Shown here in pieces: positions 7,816 through 17,202 of a stretch of 46,675 bases of DNA. The DNA comes from an uncultured Bacteroidota bacterium. Lineage in GTDB: Bacteria; Bacteroidota; Bacteroidia; Chitinophagales; Saprospiraceae. A program made the translations under genes and the position numbers. Within the stretch, counting starts at the first letter, position 1. Every line of letters starts with the position of its first letter. The stretch lies in NCBI GenBank assembly GCA_902609095.1, contig CACLQQ010000012.1, positions 1-46,675 of the forward strand, read 5' to 3'. The notes below the pieces were generated by a model. That model made no database searches, was not told the DNA's origin, and saw only the letters and a list, made by a program, of their open reading frames with translations.

Positions 7816-10521
7816 ATGAAAAAACGTCATATTTATCTCGTACAAGTGGTGTGTGTGGTCACATTGATTTCACAATCGCTATTTGGACAGTCAGATCGAC
7901 GATCTATTACGCTTAATGTTTCAGCTAACACATTAGCTGGCGCGATTGACGAAGTAAATGAAAGTACGCCTTATAAAATCTTTCATAAGGTGGATGAAAC
8001 GGTAAGTTATACAGGTCAAAAATCTTTCACTGATACTGATATAGCCGTTGTCCTCCAGACCTTATTAGCAGATTCCTTTTATGATTTCATTGAATATCGT
8101 GGATATGGTTGGGTGGTCATGGATAAGACCATTTTAGAAATAGACTATAGTGTGGAGTTTTATAGCGCACTAAGTGGTCAAGGAGATGAAGAGGAGGAGG
8201 CTAAAATGGTCATTGGTCAATTTAATAGATTATCTGCTACTGGTTTGGCGAAACTGTCTGGTGTAGTTACTGATGCTCAAAATGGAGAACCAATTATAGG
8301 AGCCACTATATCTGTATCCGAATCAGATTTAGGAACAGTAACTGAAGTCGACGGAAGTTTTGATTTAACGTTGCCAGCTGGCTCTCATCAAATTATAGTG
8401 AATTTCATTGGTTATCAAGATAATTATAGCTTATTTGAGATAAGAAGTGACGGAACTCTTGACATTGCTCTTGATAAGGGTTCAATCGAACTTGACGAAG
8501 TAACCATCCGAGCGAGAGCTGCTGACGCCAGTGTCGAAAATGTACAAATTGGTGTGCAAACTATTAGCATGAACACTATCAAGAAGCTCCCTACATTTAT
8601 GGGAGAGGTTGATGTAATTAAGAGCTTTTTATTGCAACCAGGTGTCACAACGATTGGGGAGGGTGCTTCAGGTTTCAATGTCAGAGGTGGTAATGTAGAT
8701 CAGAACTTGATCATGCAGGATGAGGCCTTCTTATTCAATAGTTCACACGCCCTTGGATTCTTTTCAACCTTCAATGCGGACTTAATCAATAAGGTTGATT
8801 TATATAAAGCTAACATTCCGGCTCAATATGGAGGGAGGTTAGTTTCTGTTATGGATGTAGAGATGAAGGATGGAAATTTTGAAAGATTGAAGATTAAGGG
8901 TGGTGTAGGTCCCGTATCAAGTAAGATCAGCTTTGAAGGTCCAATTATTAAAGATAAAATATCTTTAATAGGTGGATTTAGATCTTCATATACTGATTGG
9001 GTACTAAATTTGATGACAGAGCCTGAATTGAAGAACAGTAGCGCCTTTTTTTATGATGGGAATTTTAGGTTAACCATCAAGCCAAATGCTAATCATAATC
9101 TGTCCTTATCTGGTTATGCATCTCAAGATGAATTCGTTTACAATAATGAATTTGGATTTGATTATCAGACAAGATTTGGTGAGTTGAGTTATGGTCTAAT
9201 AATAGGAAATAATATCTTTTCTAATTTATCTGTCATAGGAAGTACATATACCAGTGATCAAACTGACTTTGCGGGTATAGATGCTTCAACTATTAATACT
9301 CAGGTCAATTATGTTAAGATTAAGGAGAACCTTAAGTACATACCAAATGAATATACTGAAGTAAATGTTGGATTATCAACTATTCAGTATGATGTGGTCC
9401 CAGGAGAGCGCATGCCATTTGGGGAGAATTCTACGATTGAACCAAGGGCTTTAGAAGATGAAAATGGTAGAGAGTCGGCAGTATATGCTAATGCAAAGTT
9501 TACTTTGACCGATGCCTTGGAAATATCTGGTGGTGCACGGTTTAATTTTTATCAATTTTTAGGGCCAAAAACAGAATATCAATATTCAGATGAGTTTAAT
9601 CCGTCGGTAGAAGGGATTATTGGAATTGAGCTGAAGACTGGTACTCTCCAGAGCTATTCCTACATTGAACCGAGAGTATCTGCAAGATTAAAACTAACTG
9701 ATAAAGCCTCGATTAAGGCAGGTTATAGTAGAACATCTCAGTTCATTAACCAAATATTCAATGCTGATGCCCCAACTCCTACAAGTCAATGGCAACTGAG
9801 TAATAGATATATCAAACCATTGCGATCTCATAATGCCTCGATTGGATACTTCCAAAATCTAAAAGACAATGAATGGGAGACTTCTTTTGAGTTATATGCC
9901 AGGGATATTGATCAATTGTTTGATTTCAAAGACTTCGCAGATTTACTCATAAATTATCACATAGAAACTGAATTGTTAATAGGTGTAGGACGAGCATACG
10001 GAGCTGAGCTGAGTATTCGCAAGAATGTTGGAAAGACCAATGGTTGGTTGAGTTACACATATGCCAAATCAGAGCGGAAGACAGAAGGAATCAATGATAG
10101 TGAATGGTACGCATCGAATTTTGATAAAACTCACGATGTATCATTCATTTTGAATTATAATCCTAACCAGAGGAATACGATGACGGCAAATGTGAATTAC
10201 TCAACAGGTAGGCCTACTACTCCACCAGTCGGTAATTACCGAAGTTCTGGTGGATTAATAGTACCAATATTCTCTGAGCGTAATGCTTTGAGAATACCAG
10301 ATTATTTCAGAGTTGATTTATCATATACACTAGGGAAAGGATATAAGGTTGATCAGAAGTTTAGAACGAGTTGGACGATATCTGTTTATAATGTATTGGG
10401 ACGTCGTAATCCATTTACAGTATTCTTTACTCAAGCACCATTTGATTTAATTCAAGCTAACAAGCTTTCCATTTTGGGCTCAGTGTTTCCTTCTATTACG
10501 GTCAATTTCGAATTATTATAA
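7816..10521 (+). CDS. STN-domain TonB-dependent outer-membrane receptor
   Basis: The product (901 aa) is an outer-membrane receptor that imports a ligand using TonB energy. A signal peptide (about 1-24, ending SLFGQ) is followed by an STN (secretin/TonB short N-terminal) domain at about 30-110. A carboxypeptidase-regulatory-like domain begins at about 147 (LSGVVTDAQNGEPIIGATI). The plug follows (for example GFNVRGGNVDQNLIMQDEA), then a long beta-barrel ending in aromatic/hydrophobic residues (VNFELL). In other receptors an STN domain passes a signal to a FecR-type anti-sigma factor, but no FecI/FecR pair is present here. Three bases separate it from the coupled DUF4249 gene. The substrate is unknown. 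Confidence 0.9.
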   Translation: MKKRHIYLVQVVCVVTLISQSLFGQSDRRSITLNVSANTLAGAIDEVNESTPYKIFHKVDETVSYTGQKSFTDTDIAVVLQTLLADSFYDFIEYRGYGWVVMDKTILEIDYSVEFYSALSGQGDEEEEAKMVIGQFNRLSATGLAKLSGVVTDAQNGEPIIGATISVSESDLGTVTEVDGSFDLTLPAGSHQIIVNFIGYQDNYSLFEIRSDGTLDIALDKGSIELDEVTIRARAADASVENVQIGVQTISMNTIKKLPTFMGEVDVIKSFLLQPGVTTIGEGASGFNVRGGNVDQNLIMQDEAFLFNSSHALGFFSTFNADLINKVDLYKANIPAQYGGRLVSVMDVEMKDGNFERLKIKGGVGPVSSKISFEGPIIKDKISLIGGFRSSYTDWVLNLMTEPELKNSSAFFYDGNFRLTIKPNANHNLSLSGYASQDEFVYNNEFGFDYQTRFGELSYGLIIGNNIFSNLSVIGSTYTSDQTDFAGIDASTINTQVNYVKIKENLKYIPNEYTEVNVGLSTIQYDVVPGERMPFGENSTIEPRALEDENGRESAVYANAKFTLTDALEISGGARFNFYQFLGPKTEYQYSDEFNPSVEGIIGIELKTGTLQSYSYIEPRVSARLKLTDKASIKAGYSRTSQFINQIFNADAPTPTSQWQLSNRYIKPLRSHNASIGYFQNLKDNEWETSFELYARDIDQLFDFKDFADLLINYHIETELLIGVGRAYGAELSIRKNVGKTNGWLSYTYAKSERKTEGINDSEWYASNFDKTHDVSFILNYNPNQRNTMTANVNYSTGRPTTPPVGNYRSSGGLIVPIFSERNALRIPDYFRVDLSYTLGKGYKVDQKFRTSWTISVYNVLGRRNPFTVFFTQAPFDLIQANKLSILGSVFPSITVNFELL

Positions 10522-10533
10522 AAGTTGAAAAAG

Positions 10534-11607
10534 ATGAATAGAATACATTTAGTAAGCCTTTTTTGTTTCTTGTTTGCTACATCATGTATTGATGAGATTC
10601 AATTAACAGTTCCTGGCGATGGAACTGATGCCATAGCGATACAAGGAAGGATAGTGTATGGTGAACCTTCGTTCGTAGTCGTAGGTGTGTCTAACGCCTT
10701 TGATTTCTCAACAGATAGTAGAAATGCCGTTGTAGTTAAAAGTGTAGAAGTAATGGATGATTTGGGAAACTCTATGGAGGTGCCTTCAGTAGATATTGGA
10801 GTGTATGAAGCGGCCTTGGACGAAAGTAGTCCGTTACAAGCTGTTATTGGTCGATCATATAGAGTAAGAGTGTTAACACTTGATAATCGCGAATTTGAAT
10901 CTGATTTTGACCCTTTATTGCCAGTTGCACCTATTGAGAGTATCGAGTTAGGATTTGTTGAAAAGTTAGTTGTAGATAATATTGGTGGATTTGATATGGA
11001 GGAGAAGTTAGCGGTATTTGTAAATACTGTCATAGACAACAGCGCTGAAGGAGGATTGCTATGGGAAGTTGAAAATATTTTTCAAATAACCGATACACCT
11101 ACTGATGCCCGAATTCCTATGAAAACTTGTTACATTACCGAGGCAGTAGGTCGTAATAAGGTAAGTATTTTACAGCCTAATGAATTGACCGATCCTCGTG
11201 TAGATAGGTTAGAATTATTTGATACTGATATTAACTTCAAGTTTGGTGAAGGAATTTACTTCATCGTTAATCAATTCTCACTTAGTCAAGCCGCATATGA
11301 TTATTGGGAGCAGGTGCAGATATTAACCGAACGAACAGGCAGTATGTTTGATGATCCAGTGGGAGAAGTGACAACTAATATTAGGAATGTCTTAAGTCCG
11401 GAAGATAGAGCATATGGGTTTTTCTCAGCTTCCTCTTATGACTTTCAGCGTATTAGGGTCATAGAAGAATTTACTGGGCCAGTTTCTCCCTACTGCCCAC
11501 CAGTAGTTAATAATCCTCCTCCATTTGGGTGTCCTTTTGGTATATGTTGTAATTGTTTAGATGTTCCTCGCAGTACGACAGAGGTGCCAGATTTTTGGGA
11601 AGATTAA
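10534..11607 (+). CDS. DUF4249 family outer-membrane lipoprotein
   Basis: I place the start at ATG 10534, not the TTG nine bases earlier, because it gives a clean lipoprotein leader, MNRIHLVSLFCFLFATSC, with the lipid Cys at residue 18. That makes 357 residues. The body is beta-rich, with WEVENIFQIT, FGEGIYFIVNQFSL and a Cys-rich tail (CCNCLDVPRST). These match the DUF4249 family and both broken copies at 5537-7701. Such lipoproteins are encoded next to TonB receptors and are thought to act as surface lids or ligand-binding partners, much as SusD does for SusC. It follows the receptor by 12 bases and precedes the macroglobulin-like gene by 13. Confidence 0.82.
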   Translation: MNRIHLVSLFCFLFATSCIDEIQLTVPGDGTDAIAIQGRIVYGEPSFVVVGVSNAFDFSTDSRNAVVVKSVEVMDDLGNSMEVPSVDIGVYEAALDESSPLQAVIGRSYRVRVLTLDNREFESDFDPLLPVAPIESIELGFVEKLVVDNIGGFDMEEKLAVFVNTVIDNSAEGGLLWEVENIFQITDTPTDARIPMKTCYITEAVGRNKVSILQPNELTDPRVDRLELFDTDINFKFGEGIYFIVNQFSLSQAAYDYWEQVQILTERTGSMFDDPVGEVTTNIRNVLSPEDRAYGFFSASSYDFQRIRVIEEFTGPVSPYCPPVVNNPPPFGCPFGICCNCLDVPRSTTEVPDFWED

Positions 11608-11620
11608 AAAAGCAATCAAA

Positions 11621-13243
11621 ATGAAAAAAATTATTATTTCAGTCATAGCGACAATTACGCTCCATTCATTGCATGCTCAAGAGTCTCTAATAGCTCATTT
11701 TGATAAGCCATTTTATGTTAGTGGTGACATCGTGTCATATGATATTAAGCTTCCGAGTAGCTTCGCTGGAACAGAGGTTGCTTTTAACAATTATATAGCT
11801 GATAGCCGGGGTAATGTTCTTTTGCAGTATTTCACAAATAATAAGAAGAAGGCAAACTTCAATGGTTATTTTACGATTCCATATTCTTGGGGCTCAGATA
11901 TATACCAGTTGGTTATTGCAGGTCAAGATAAGACTACAGGCGCTGAGATAAACATTGCGAAAGTTGATATTCGGATATATAATGATATTTCAGCTGACCC
12001 AATGGATTTTAGTTCCATACCAATGGCAACAACTTTGGATATAGATAATAAAATTTCCGTTAATTCAAGTAAGGCGGCATATAGTCCAAGAGAGAAAGTA
12101 AGTCTGACGGTAAATGCTGCAAGAATGACAGATGCAAGTGTAGTTGTGGTGGATAAGAAATTGATCAATGCAAAGGAAGGGCTTAAAGTTGCCAAAGTCA
12201 TTAATCAAACAGCACCAGATATGCTTAACGGAACGCCCTACCTAACGGGTCGAGTGGATGATGCTAATGGAAATCCGATGAAATTGAATGTTTTGGGTGT
12301 TTATGATGCAAAAGCTAGAGACATGCTTTACTCCAAATCGGGTATTGATGGGAGTTTTCATTTAGGTATTGACTCTTATGTGGGAAATAAAAAGTTGCAT
12401 TTACATCCTTACTTATTTGGTGAGGCAGAAGCCTTATCGGTGACTATAAAGAAAAATACAGGTACCAAAGCGTCTAATGTGATAACTATCGATTCAACGG
12501 TGATCAATTACATTCAGACAAGCAGAGATCGCAAAAAGATCTATCAGCAGTTCGGTAAGGTTGAGAATCAACTGAAAACTATCATCCCCAAAATTGTGCA
12601 AAAAGATCTCAAAGCGAATAGATCTTTTAAGATTAGTGATTATCAATCCTTTGAGAATGTTGCGGCATTTTTCAATGAGATTTTAGCATCAGAGTTAAGT
12701 TTTGTCTTAAAGGATGATGGTAAACTGAAAGCTAGAATGTATAATCCTAAGAATAGAAAGAATATCAATCGAGATCAAAGTAGTTACTTTGAAAAAGATC
12801 CAATATTCATAATTGATAATAAGATTACTCAAGATGCTGATAAGATCGGACGTCTCCCATTAGATAACATAACTTCTGTAGATTTATACTATAAGGTAGA
12901 CGATATAAGGAAAGATTTTGGAACTTTTGGGGGAAGTGCCTATGCTATTGTTCATACAACCTATCCTAACTTCTTGCTTGATGACAAGGAAGAAGAGGAT
13001 ATTATCTCTTGGAATGGATATTTGCCAGAATTAGAACAAATCAGTATTCCTATCGAAGCTATTACTGCAAATGAACCTATATTCAAGTCTGTATTATTTT
13101 ATGATGCCGAAGTGCTTTCACAAGGTGGTCAGATCCAATTTAATAGTGGAGATGATATTTCTGATTACGAAGTTTTGGTAATAGGTCAGAATAATTCGGG
13201 TCAAGTGATTTCTGGAAGTACCACATTTAAGGTTAGGTATTAA
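11621..13243 (+). CDS. Secreted macroglobulin-like domain protein
   Basis: The start is placed at ATG 11621, giving 540 residues that begin with a signal peptide ending HSLHAQ; a longer reading from 11561 would overlap the DUF4249 gene and spoil the leader. The first part (HFDKPFYVSGDIVSYDIKLP) resembles an MG2/macroglobulin bait-type beta domain, and the middle (LTGRVDDANGNPMKLNVLGVYD) resembles a carboxypeptidase-regulatory-like fold. No thioester motif is seen. Family members I recall are longer (about 800 aa) and often sit beside TonB receptors, so it probably belongs to the same periplasmic or surface complex. The function is not known. Confidence 0.65.
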   Translation: MKKIIISVIATITLHSLHAQESLIAHFDKPFYVSGDIVSYDIKLPSSFAGTEVAFNNYIADSRGNVLLQYFTNNKKKANFNGYFTIPYSWGSDIYQLVIAGQDKTTGAEINIAKVDIRIYNDISADPMDFSSIPMATTLDIDNKISVNSSKAAYSPREKVSLTVNAARMTDASVVVVDKKLINAKEGLKVAKVINQTAPDMLNGTPYLTGRVDDANGNPMKLNVLGVYDAKARDMLYSKSGIDGSFHLGIDSYVGNKKLHLHPYLFGEAEALSVTIKKNTGTKASNVITIDSTVINYIQTSRDRKKIYQQFGKVENQLKTIIPKIVQKDLKANRSFKISDYQSFENVAAFFNEILASELSFVLKDDGKLKARMYNPKNRKNINRDQSSYFEKDPIFIIDNKITQDADKIGRLPLDNITSVDLYYKVDDIRKDFGTFGGSAYAIVHTTYPNFLLDDKEEEDIISWNGYLPELEQISIPIEAITANEPIFKSVLFYDAEVLSQGGQIQFNSGDDISDYEVLVIGQNNSGQVISGSTTFKVRY

Positions 13244-13381
13244 GTTATTTTAATTTTTAGATGCAATATAGTTGCATCTGAATAGTTTCCTCTAATACAT
13301 TGTAAGAGTTTCTTGATTAGATTAATATAAAAAGTAGACATTGTTGGACTTTTCTCATCAGTATTTTGTGCCCTTCGTCGT
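13244..13381. other. Intergenic stretch with a perfect 8-bp stem-loop and MerC leader remnant
   Basis: Positions 13259-13266 (AGATGCAA) and 13272-13279 (TTGCATCT) form a perfect 8-bp inverted repeat with a five-base loop just after the macroglobulin-like gene. It lacks a following T-run, so it could be a 3'-end stabiliser or a weak terminator. The second half (13331-13381) is not truly non-coding: in frame with the next gene it encodes KVDIVGLFSSVFCALRR, the expected N-terminus of a MerC protein, but it has no normal start codon. Confidence 0.45.
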
Positions 13382-13657
13382 ATGGCTCTTCTTCTGTTGA
13401 TTTCATATGGCTCTTTTGAAGGATTGCAATCATTATCTATCCATCATTTTATGGAGTTCATGATTGTTTTTGCTAGTGGAATTATGGTGGCAACTTCTGT
13501 ATATCAGGTCTGGAAGATTCACAGAGTCTGGATCCCTAACACTCTTTTTGTATTTGGTCTTATAATATTATTTGTTAGATTGAGTTTAACTAATCACTGG
13601 CTTATGGCTCTTGGTGGGTTTTGTGTAGGAATTGTACATTTAGTAAATTACAAATAA
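13382..13657 (+). CDS. MerC-domain-like membrane protein, N-terminus eroded
   Basis: From ATG 13382 the product is 91 residues with about three hydrophobic helices, and the segment HHFMEFMIVF to GIVHLVNYK resembles the second half of MerC-family metal-transport proteins. In-frame sequence upstream (13331-13381) continues the homology as DIVGLFSSVFCALRR, where the family normally has CAxHC followed by a Pro. Here His, Cys and Pro appear as Arg, Arg and Leu, and a TAA at 13348 minus 20 (13328-13330) blocks any earlier ATG. The metal-binding Cys pair and a proper start both appear lost, so this is either a short divergent protein or an early pseudogene. It lies 55 bases ahead of the ABC genes. 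Confidence 0.5.
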   Translation: MALLLLISYGSFEGLQSLSIHHFMEFMIVFASGIMVATSVYQVWKIHRVWIPNTLFVFGLIILFVRLSLTNHWLMALGGFCVGIVHLVNYK

Positions 13658-13712
13658 TAAACCGATACTCTCTACAGTGGTAAAACTCAACAGAGTAAAA
13701 GTCGTTAATGAT

Positions 13713-14342
13713 ATGCTCTCTCTTAAAACAAATAACCTTAGTCATCAGTACTCCCAAAGAGTTATTTCTTTTCCAGATATAACTTGTGCTAAAGGAGAAC
13801 ATACGCTTTTGTTAGGACCATCAGGTTGTGGTAAAACTACATTATTACAACTAATATCTGGTATTAGAAGCAGCCAAAGAGGAGAAGTTTGGATAGGGGA
13901 TATGAATATTAGTGAGTTGTCGCAGTCTCAACGGGATAACTTCCGAGGAAAAAACATTGGGATAATCTATCAGAGATCACATTTTGTCAGATCTCTATCA
14001 GTTTACGAGAACCTATCTCTTGCTATGAAGTTAGCTGCTCAAACAGTGAATAAGGACCATATTATGAAGCTTTTAGAGAAGCTTCATATGGATGGTAAAG
14101 CTAAGCAGATTACCTATACTTTGAGTCAAGGTGAACAACAAAGGGTAGCGATTGCAAGAGCCTTAGTTAATGAACCATTATTGATACTGGCGGATGAGCC
14201 AACTTCTGCTCTTGATGATAGCAACACTGATGCCGTCTTTGAGCTATTAGTTGAGCAGGCTAACGAGGTGAATGCAACCTTAGTTGTTGTTACACATGAC
14301 AACCGGTTAAAGGACAAATTCAATAACAGAATAGAATTATGA
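13713..14342 (+). CDS. ABC transporter ATP-binding protein (LolD/MacB type)
   Basis: ATG 13713 is preferred over the GTG at 13677 because it puts the family's first strand (LKTNNLSHQY) at the N-terminus; this gives 209 residues. Walker A is GPSGCGKTT, the signature is LSQGEQQRVAIARAL, Walker B is LLILADEPTSALD, and the switch His is in VVTHD. These are hallmarks of the ATPases that drive FtsX-fold permeases. The stop overlaps the permease start in ATGA (14339-14342), so the pair is coupled. The substrate is not shown by this subunit. Confidence 0.9.
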   Translation: MLSLKTNNLSHQYSQRVISFPDITCAKGEHTLLLGPSGCGKTTLLQLISGIRSSQRGEVWIGDMNISELSQSQRDNFRGKNIGIIYQRSHFVRSLSVYENLSLAMKLAAQTVNKDHIMKLLEKLHMDGKAKQITYTLSQGEQQRVAIARALVNEPLLILADEPTSALDDSNTDAVFELLVEQANEVNATLVVVTHDNRLKDKFNNRIEL

Positions 14343-15649
14343 ATTTATTCCGTCTAAGTTGGAAGAGTGTTATTGATCGACCGCTTAAAATGTTATTGAG
14401 CTTACTTTTATTTGCATTAGGTGTTGGTCTTATTTCCTTTATGCTTCTGATGGACAAGCAAATACAAGACAACTTTGAGAAAAATCTTGCTGGAGTTGAC
14501 CTTGTCATAGGTGCTAAGGGTAGTCCTCTTCAAATGATCTTGAGCTCTATGTATCATATTGATGCTCCAACAGGTAATATCTATTTGAAGGAGGTTCGAC
14601 CTTTTTTGAATCCTAAACATCCACTGATTGAAGACGCTCTTCCATTATCAATGGGGGACAGTTACAGAGGGTTCAGAATTGTGGGAACGGAGAACAAAAT
14701 ATTAGACTGGTATGGTGTCGAGTTAGAATCAGGTGATAAATGGACATATAATTTTGAAGTTACCATTGGTGCTACAGTTGCAAAGACATTGTCTTTAACA
14801 GTTGGAGATACTTTTAAAAGTAGTCATGGTTTGGTTGATGACGAAAACCTTGAACATGATGATGCCGAAAGTTTTGTGGTCAAAAGTATTTTGGCTTCAT
14901 CTGGTACAGTTCTGGATCAATTGATACTTACGACAACACAGAGTTTTTGGATGGTTCATGATCATGAAACCGTGGATCCTGAAAAAGAGATTGAAGATGA
15001 GCATGACCATTCGGGACACGACCATGGCCACAATCATGATTCTGATGGCCACAATCACAGTAATCAGACTAAACCATTGACTCTATTAGAGGAGGATCAA
15101 GAAAAAGAAATCACTTCTCTTTTACTAAGATTCAAGGGGAGGAGTTTCCAAGCACTAAATATGCAGCGAAGTATTAATGAGAATACTGATATGCAGGCTG
15201 CGACTCCAGCTATTGAAATCAATAGGCTCTTCTCGATGATGAGTAGTGCGGAACAAGCTCTGCGTATATTAGCTATTATCATAATTATAGTATCTGCTAT
15301 AAGTGTATTCATATCACTTTATAGTTCATTGAATGAGCGCAAATATGAGTTAGCACTTATGAGATCTATGGGGGCTGGCCCATCTCAGGTTTTTAGTCTG
15401 ATTGTAATCGAAGGTATTATATTAACTTTCTTGGGTGCTCTAATAGGCTTAATCTTAAGTCATGGTTTGTTATTCTTTTTTGCCGAACATCTAAGAAAGG
15501 TATATCGCTATAATTTTGAGGCTTGGACGTTTCTCCCGACAGAAGGGTATTTGTTTATAGCAGCCTTAGTAATTGGACTTGTTGCCGCTACTATACCAGC
15601 ATACCAAGCTTCTAAAACTGATATTGCTGATACCTTGACCAACAGATAG
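14339..15649 (+). CDS. FtsX-fold ABC permease with His-rich periplasmic loop
   Basis: The 436 residues have the MacB/FtsX layout: one N-terminal membrane helix (about 17-37), a large extracytoplasmic domain, then three C-terminal helices with RKYELALMRSMGAGPSQV between the first two. At about residues 208-244 the extracytoplasmic domain carries a run of ten His in HDH/GHDH/GHNH steps, mixed with Asp and Glu, a composition typical of zinc or other divalent metal binding. Together with the ATPase and the MerC-like gene upstream, this suggests metal export or metal-dependent envelope handling. Zinc-regulated ABC systems with similar His-rich permeases are known in other marine bacteria. The substrate here is inferred. 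Confidence 0.85.
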   Translation: MNLFRLSWKSVIDRPLKMLLSLLLFALGVGLISFMLLMDKQIQDNFEKNLAGVDLVIGAKGSPLQMILSSMYHIDAPTGNIYLKEVRPFLNPKHPLIEDALPLSMGDSYRGFRIVGTENKILDWYGVELESGDKWTYNFEVTIGATVAKTLSLTVGDTFKSSHGLVDDENLEHDDAESFVVKSILASSGTVLDQLILTTTQSFWMVHDHETVDPEKEIEDEHDHSGHDHGHNHDSDGHNHSNQTKPLTLLEEDQEKEITSLLLRFKGRSFQALNMQRSINENTDMQAATPAIEINRLFSMMSSAEQALRILAIIIIIVSAISVFISLYSSLNERKYELALMRSMGAGPSQVFSLIVIEGIILTFLGALIGLILSHGLLFFFAEHLRKVYRYNFEAWTFLPTEGYLFIAALVIGLVAATIPAYQASKTDIADTLTNR

Positions 15650-15697
15650 GGTAATTATTATCTAAGTTCCTAAACAGGTGCTATTTTAGCCACATGA

Positions 15698-17117
15698 TTG
15701 CAACAGTTATATCTTTGGGTATTGGCGCATTACACAGCTGTATTGTACATTTCTGTCTTCTTTAAAAGAAGGTATCATATAGGATATGATCGTAAGACAT
15801 TAGTATCAGGATTGATTTTAGTTTTAGTCAGTATACCGGCGTGGCCATTCGGCAATGTGGGAGGTCATTTTGATTTTCATACCAACGATCCATTTGTCAG
15901 TGAGGTTCGGAGGTTTACAGTGATCTTTTTTGGTGCTAATACATTTACTCAATTATTTCTATGATTGACCTACGCTTTTATTCGGTCCAACGATCTAGTA
16001 AAGATGCCAAGATTCATTTTCAATATTTTCGCTATGGTTATATTGATCATAGTCATCTTGTATTAATAAAGTCTTTGGTCAAGAGTTATGTGGCCTATTG
16101 GGTTCCACAACAGTTTTGTCAGCAATGATAGGTTTATCGTTGCGGGATACGCTTACTAACCTATTCGCAGGTTATTTCTATACAGATCGAAGCTCCTTTT
16201 AATATTGAAGAATGGGTTAACTTAGGAAGTCATGAAGGAAAAATTGTAAGTCAGAATTGGAGGACGCTGACACTATTAACAAGACAAATTCTAAGGATTT
16301 CTATTCCGAATAAAACAGTAGTAGAAGAGAAATCATTAATTACTCGAGACTGATTAAAAGGTAGATTCATAGCTTTTATGTCAATCTGGATTATTCTCAT
16401 CCTTCTAATCAAGTTAAGAATGCAATTGCGGAACTGTTAGAGGAAATACCAGAAGTATCTGTAGATAATCAGGCGGACCCCTATGTAATTAGCTATGAGT
16501 CAACGGTACAAAATATGGTTTTGAAGTATTGGATTGAGGATTATGCAGGTGTCATTGTCATTCAAGATATAGTACTGTACAGATTATGATACAAGTTAAG
16601 GCGTACCAGTATTAAAATTCCATATCCTATCGGTGACATCCGAATGGAATTAGAATCTCCAGAAGCTGTCAAACGAAAGGCGAAAGAGAGCATCTTATAT
16701 ATTCAAAAAGAGCTTTCAAAACAAGAGTGGTTAGATAATATTGATGAAAAGCAACTTGAAATCTTAGCGGAGGGAGCTTAATTACAATATTTCGTAAAAG
16801 ATGATAATTTGGCCAATCAGGGTGAACAGGGAGATTCAATATTCTTTGTGTTACATGGATCAGCGAAGATTCATATTAAAGGCTCTCGAGGTAAGGAAGT
16901 ATATGTTGCAGACAAGGGGGTAGGTGATTCTTTTGGAGAAATGAGCTTGCTAACTGGAAATGTGAGAATAGCTACAGTAAGAGCTGTGGAAGATATAGAA
17001 ATGATAGAGATTGATAAAGAGCGCCTTGCTGAAATCATCGCAAAAGATGCTGAGATACTCAATAAGCTGGTAAAGGCACTTGAAAAAAATCAATCTTCTC
17101 TTACTCAAATTATCTAA
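15698..17117 (+). pseudogene. MscS-type channel with cyclic-nucleotide-binding domain, broken
   Basis: Joining frames gives a near-complete MscS-like channel. It has N-terminal membrane helices, the pore-lining and beta regions (STTVLSAMIGLSLRDTL, NLFAG, then EAPFNIEEWVNLG), a C-terminal channel part, and a cNMP-binding domain that is open from about 16795 to 17117 (GEQGDSIFFVLHGSAKI, GDSFGEMSLLTG). Disruptions include TGA where Trp is expected at about 15962, a TAA pair near 16066, a frameshift near 16180, another near 16350, TGA again near 16587, and TAA just before LQYFVKDDN. An intact homologue would be a membrane channel gated by tension or by cAMP/cGMP. It starts about 50 bases after the ABC permease. 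Confidence 0.82.
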
Positions 17118-17202
17118 GAAGAAAAGAAGAACTCAAATATCCTAAAAATCTGCGCGCAAAGTAATTATGAGTAAGATTATCAGCTACCTTAATATTCAGT
17201 AG

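Noticed and set aside
13259..13279. The 8-bp stem-loop after the macroglobulin-like gene as a Rho-independent terminator.
   Set aside because: No T-run follows on either strand.
7169..16589. Several stops in pseudogenes are TGA where Trp is expected, hinting at TGA read as Trp.
   Set aside because: TGA is the natural stop of intact genes here (for example bamD, marR, the ankyrin gene and the ABC ATPase), and the broken genes also have TAA and TAG stops and frameshifts.
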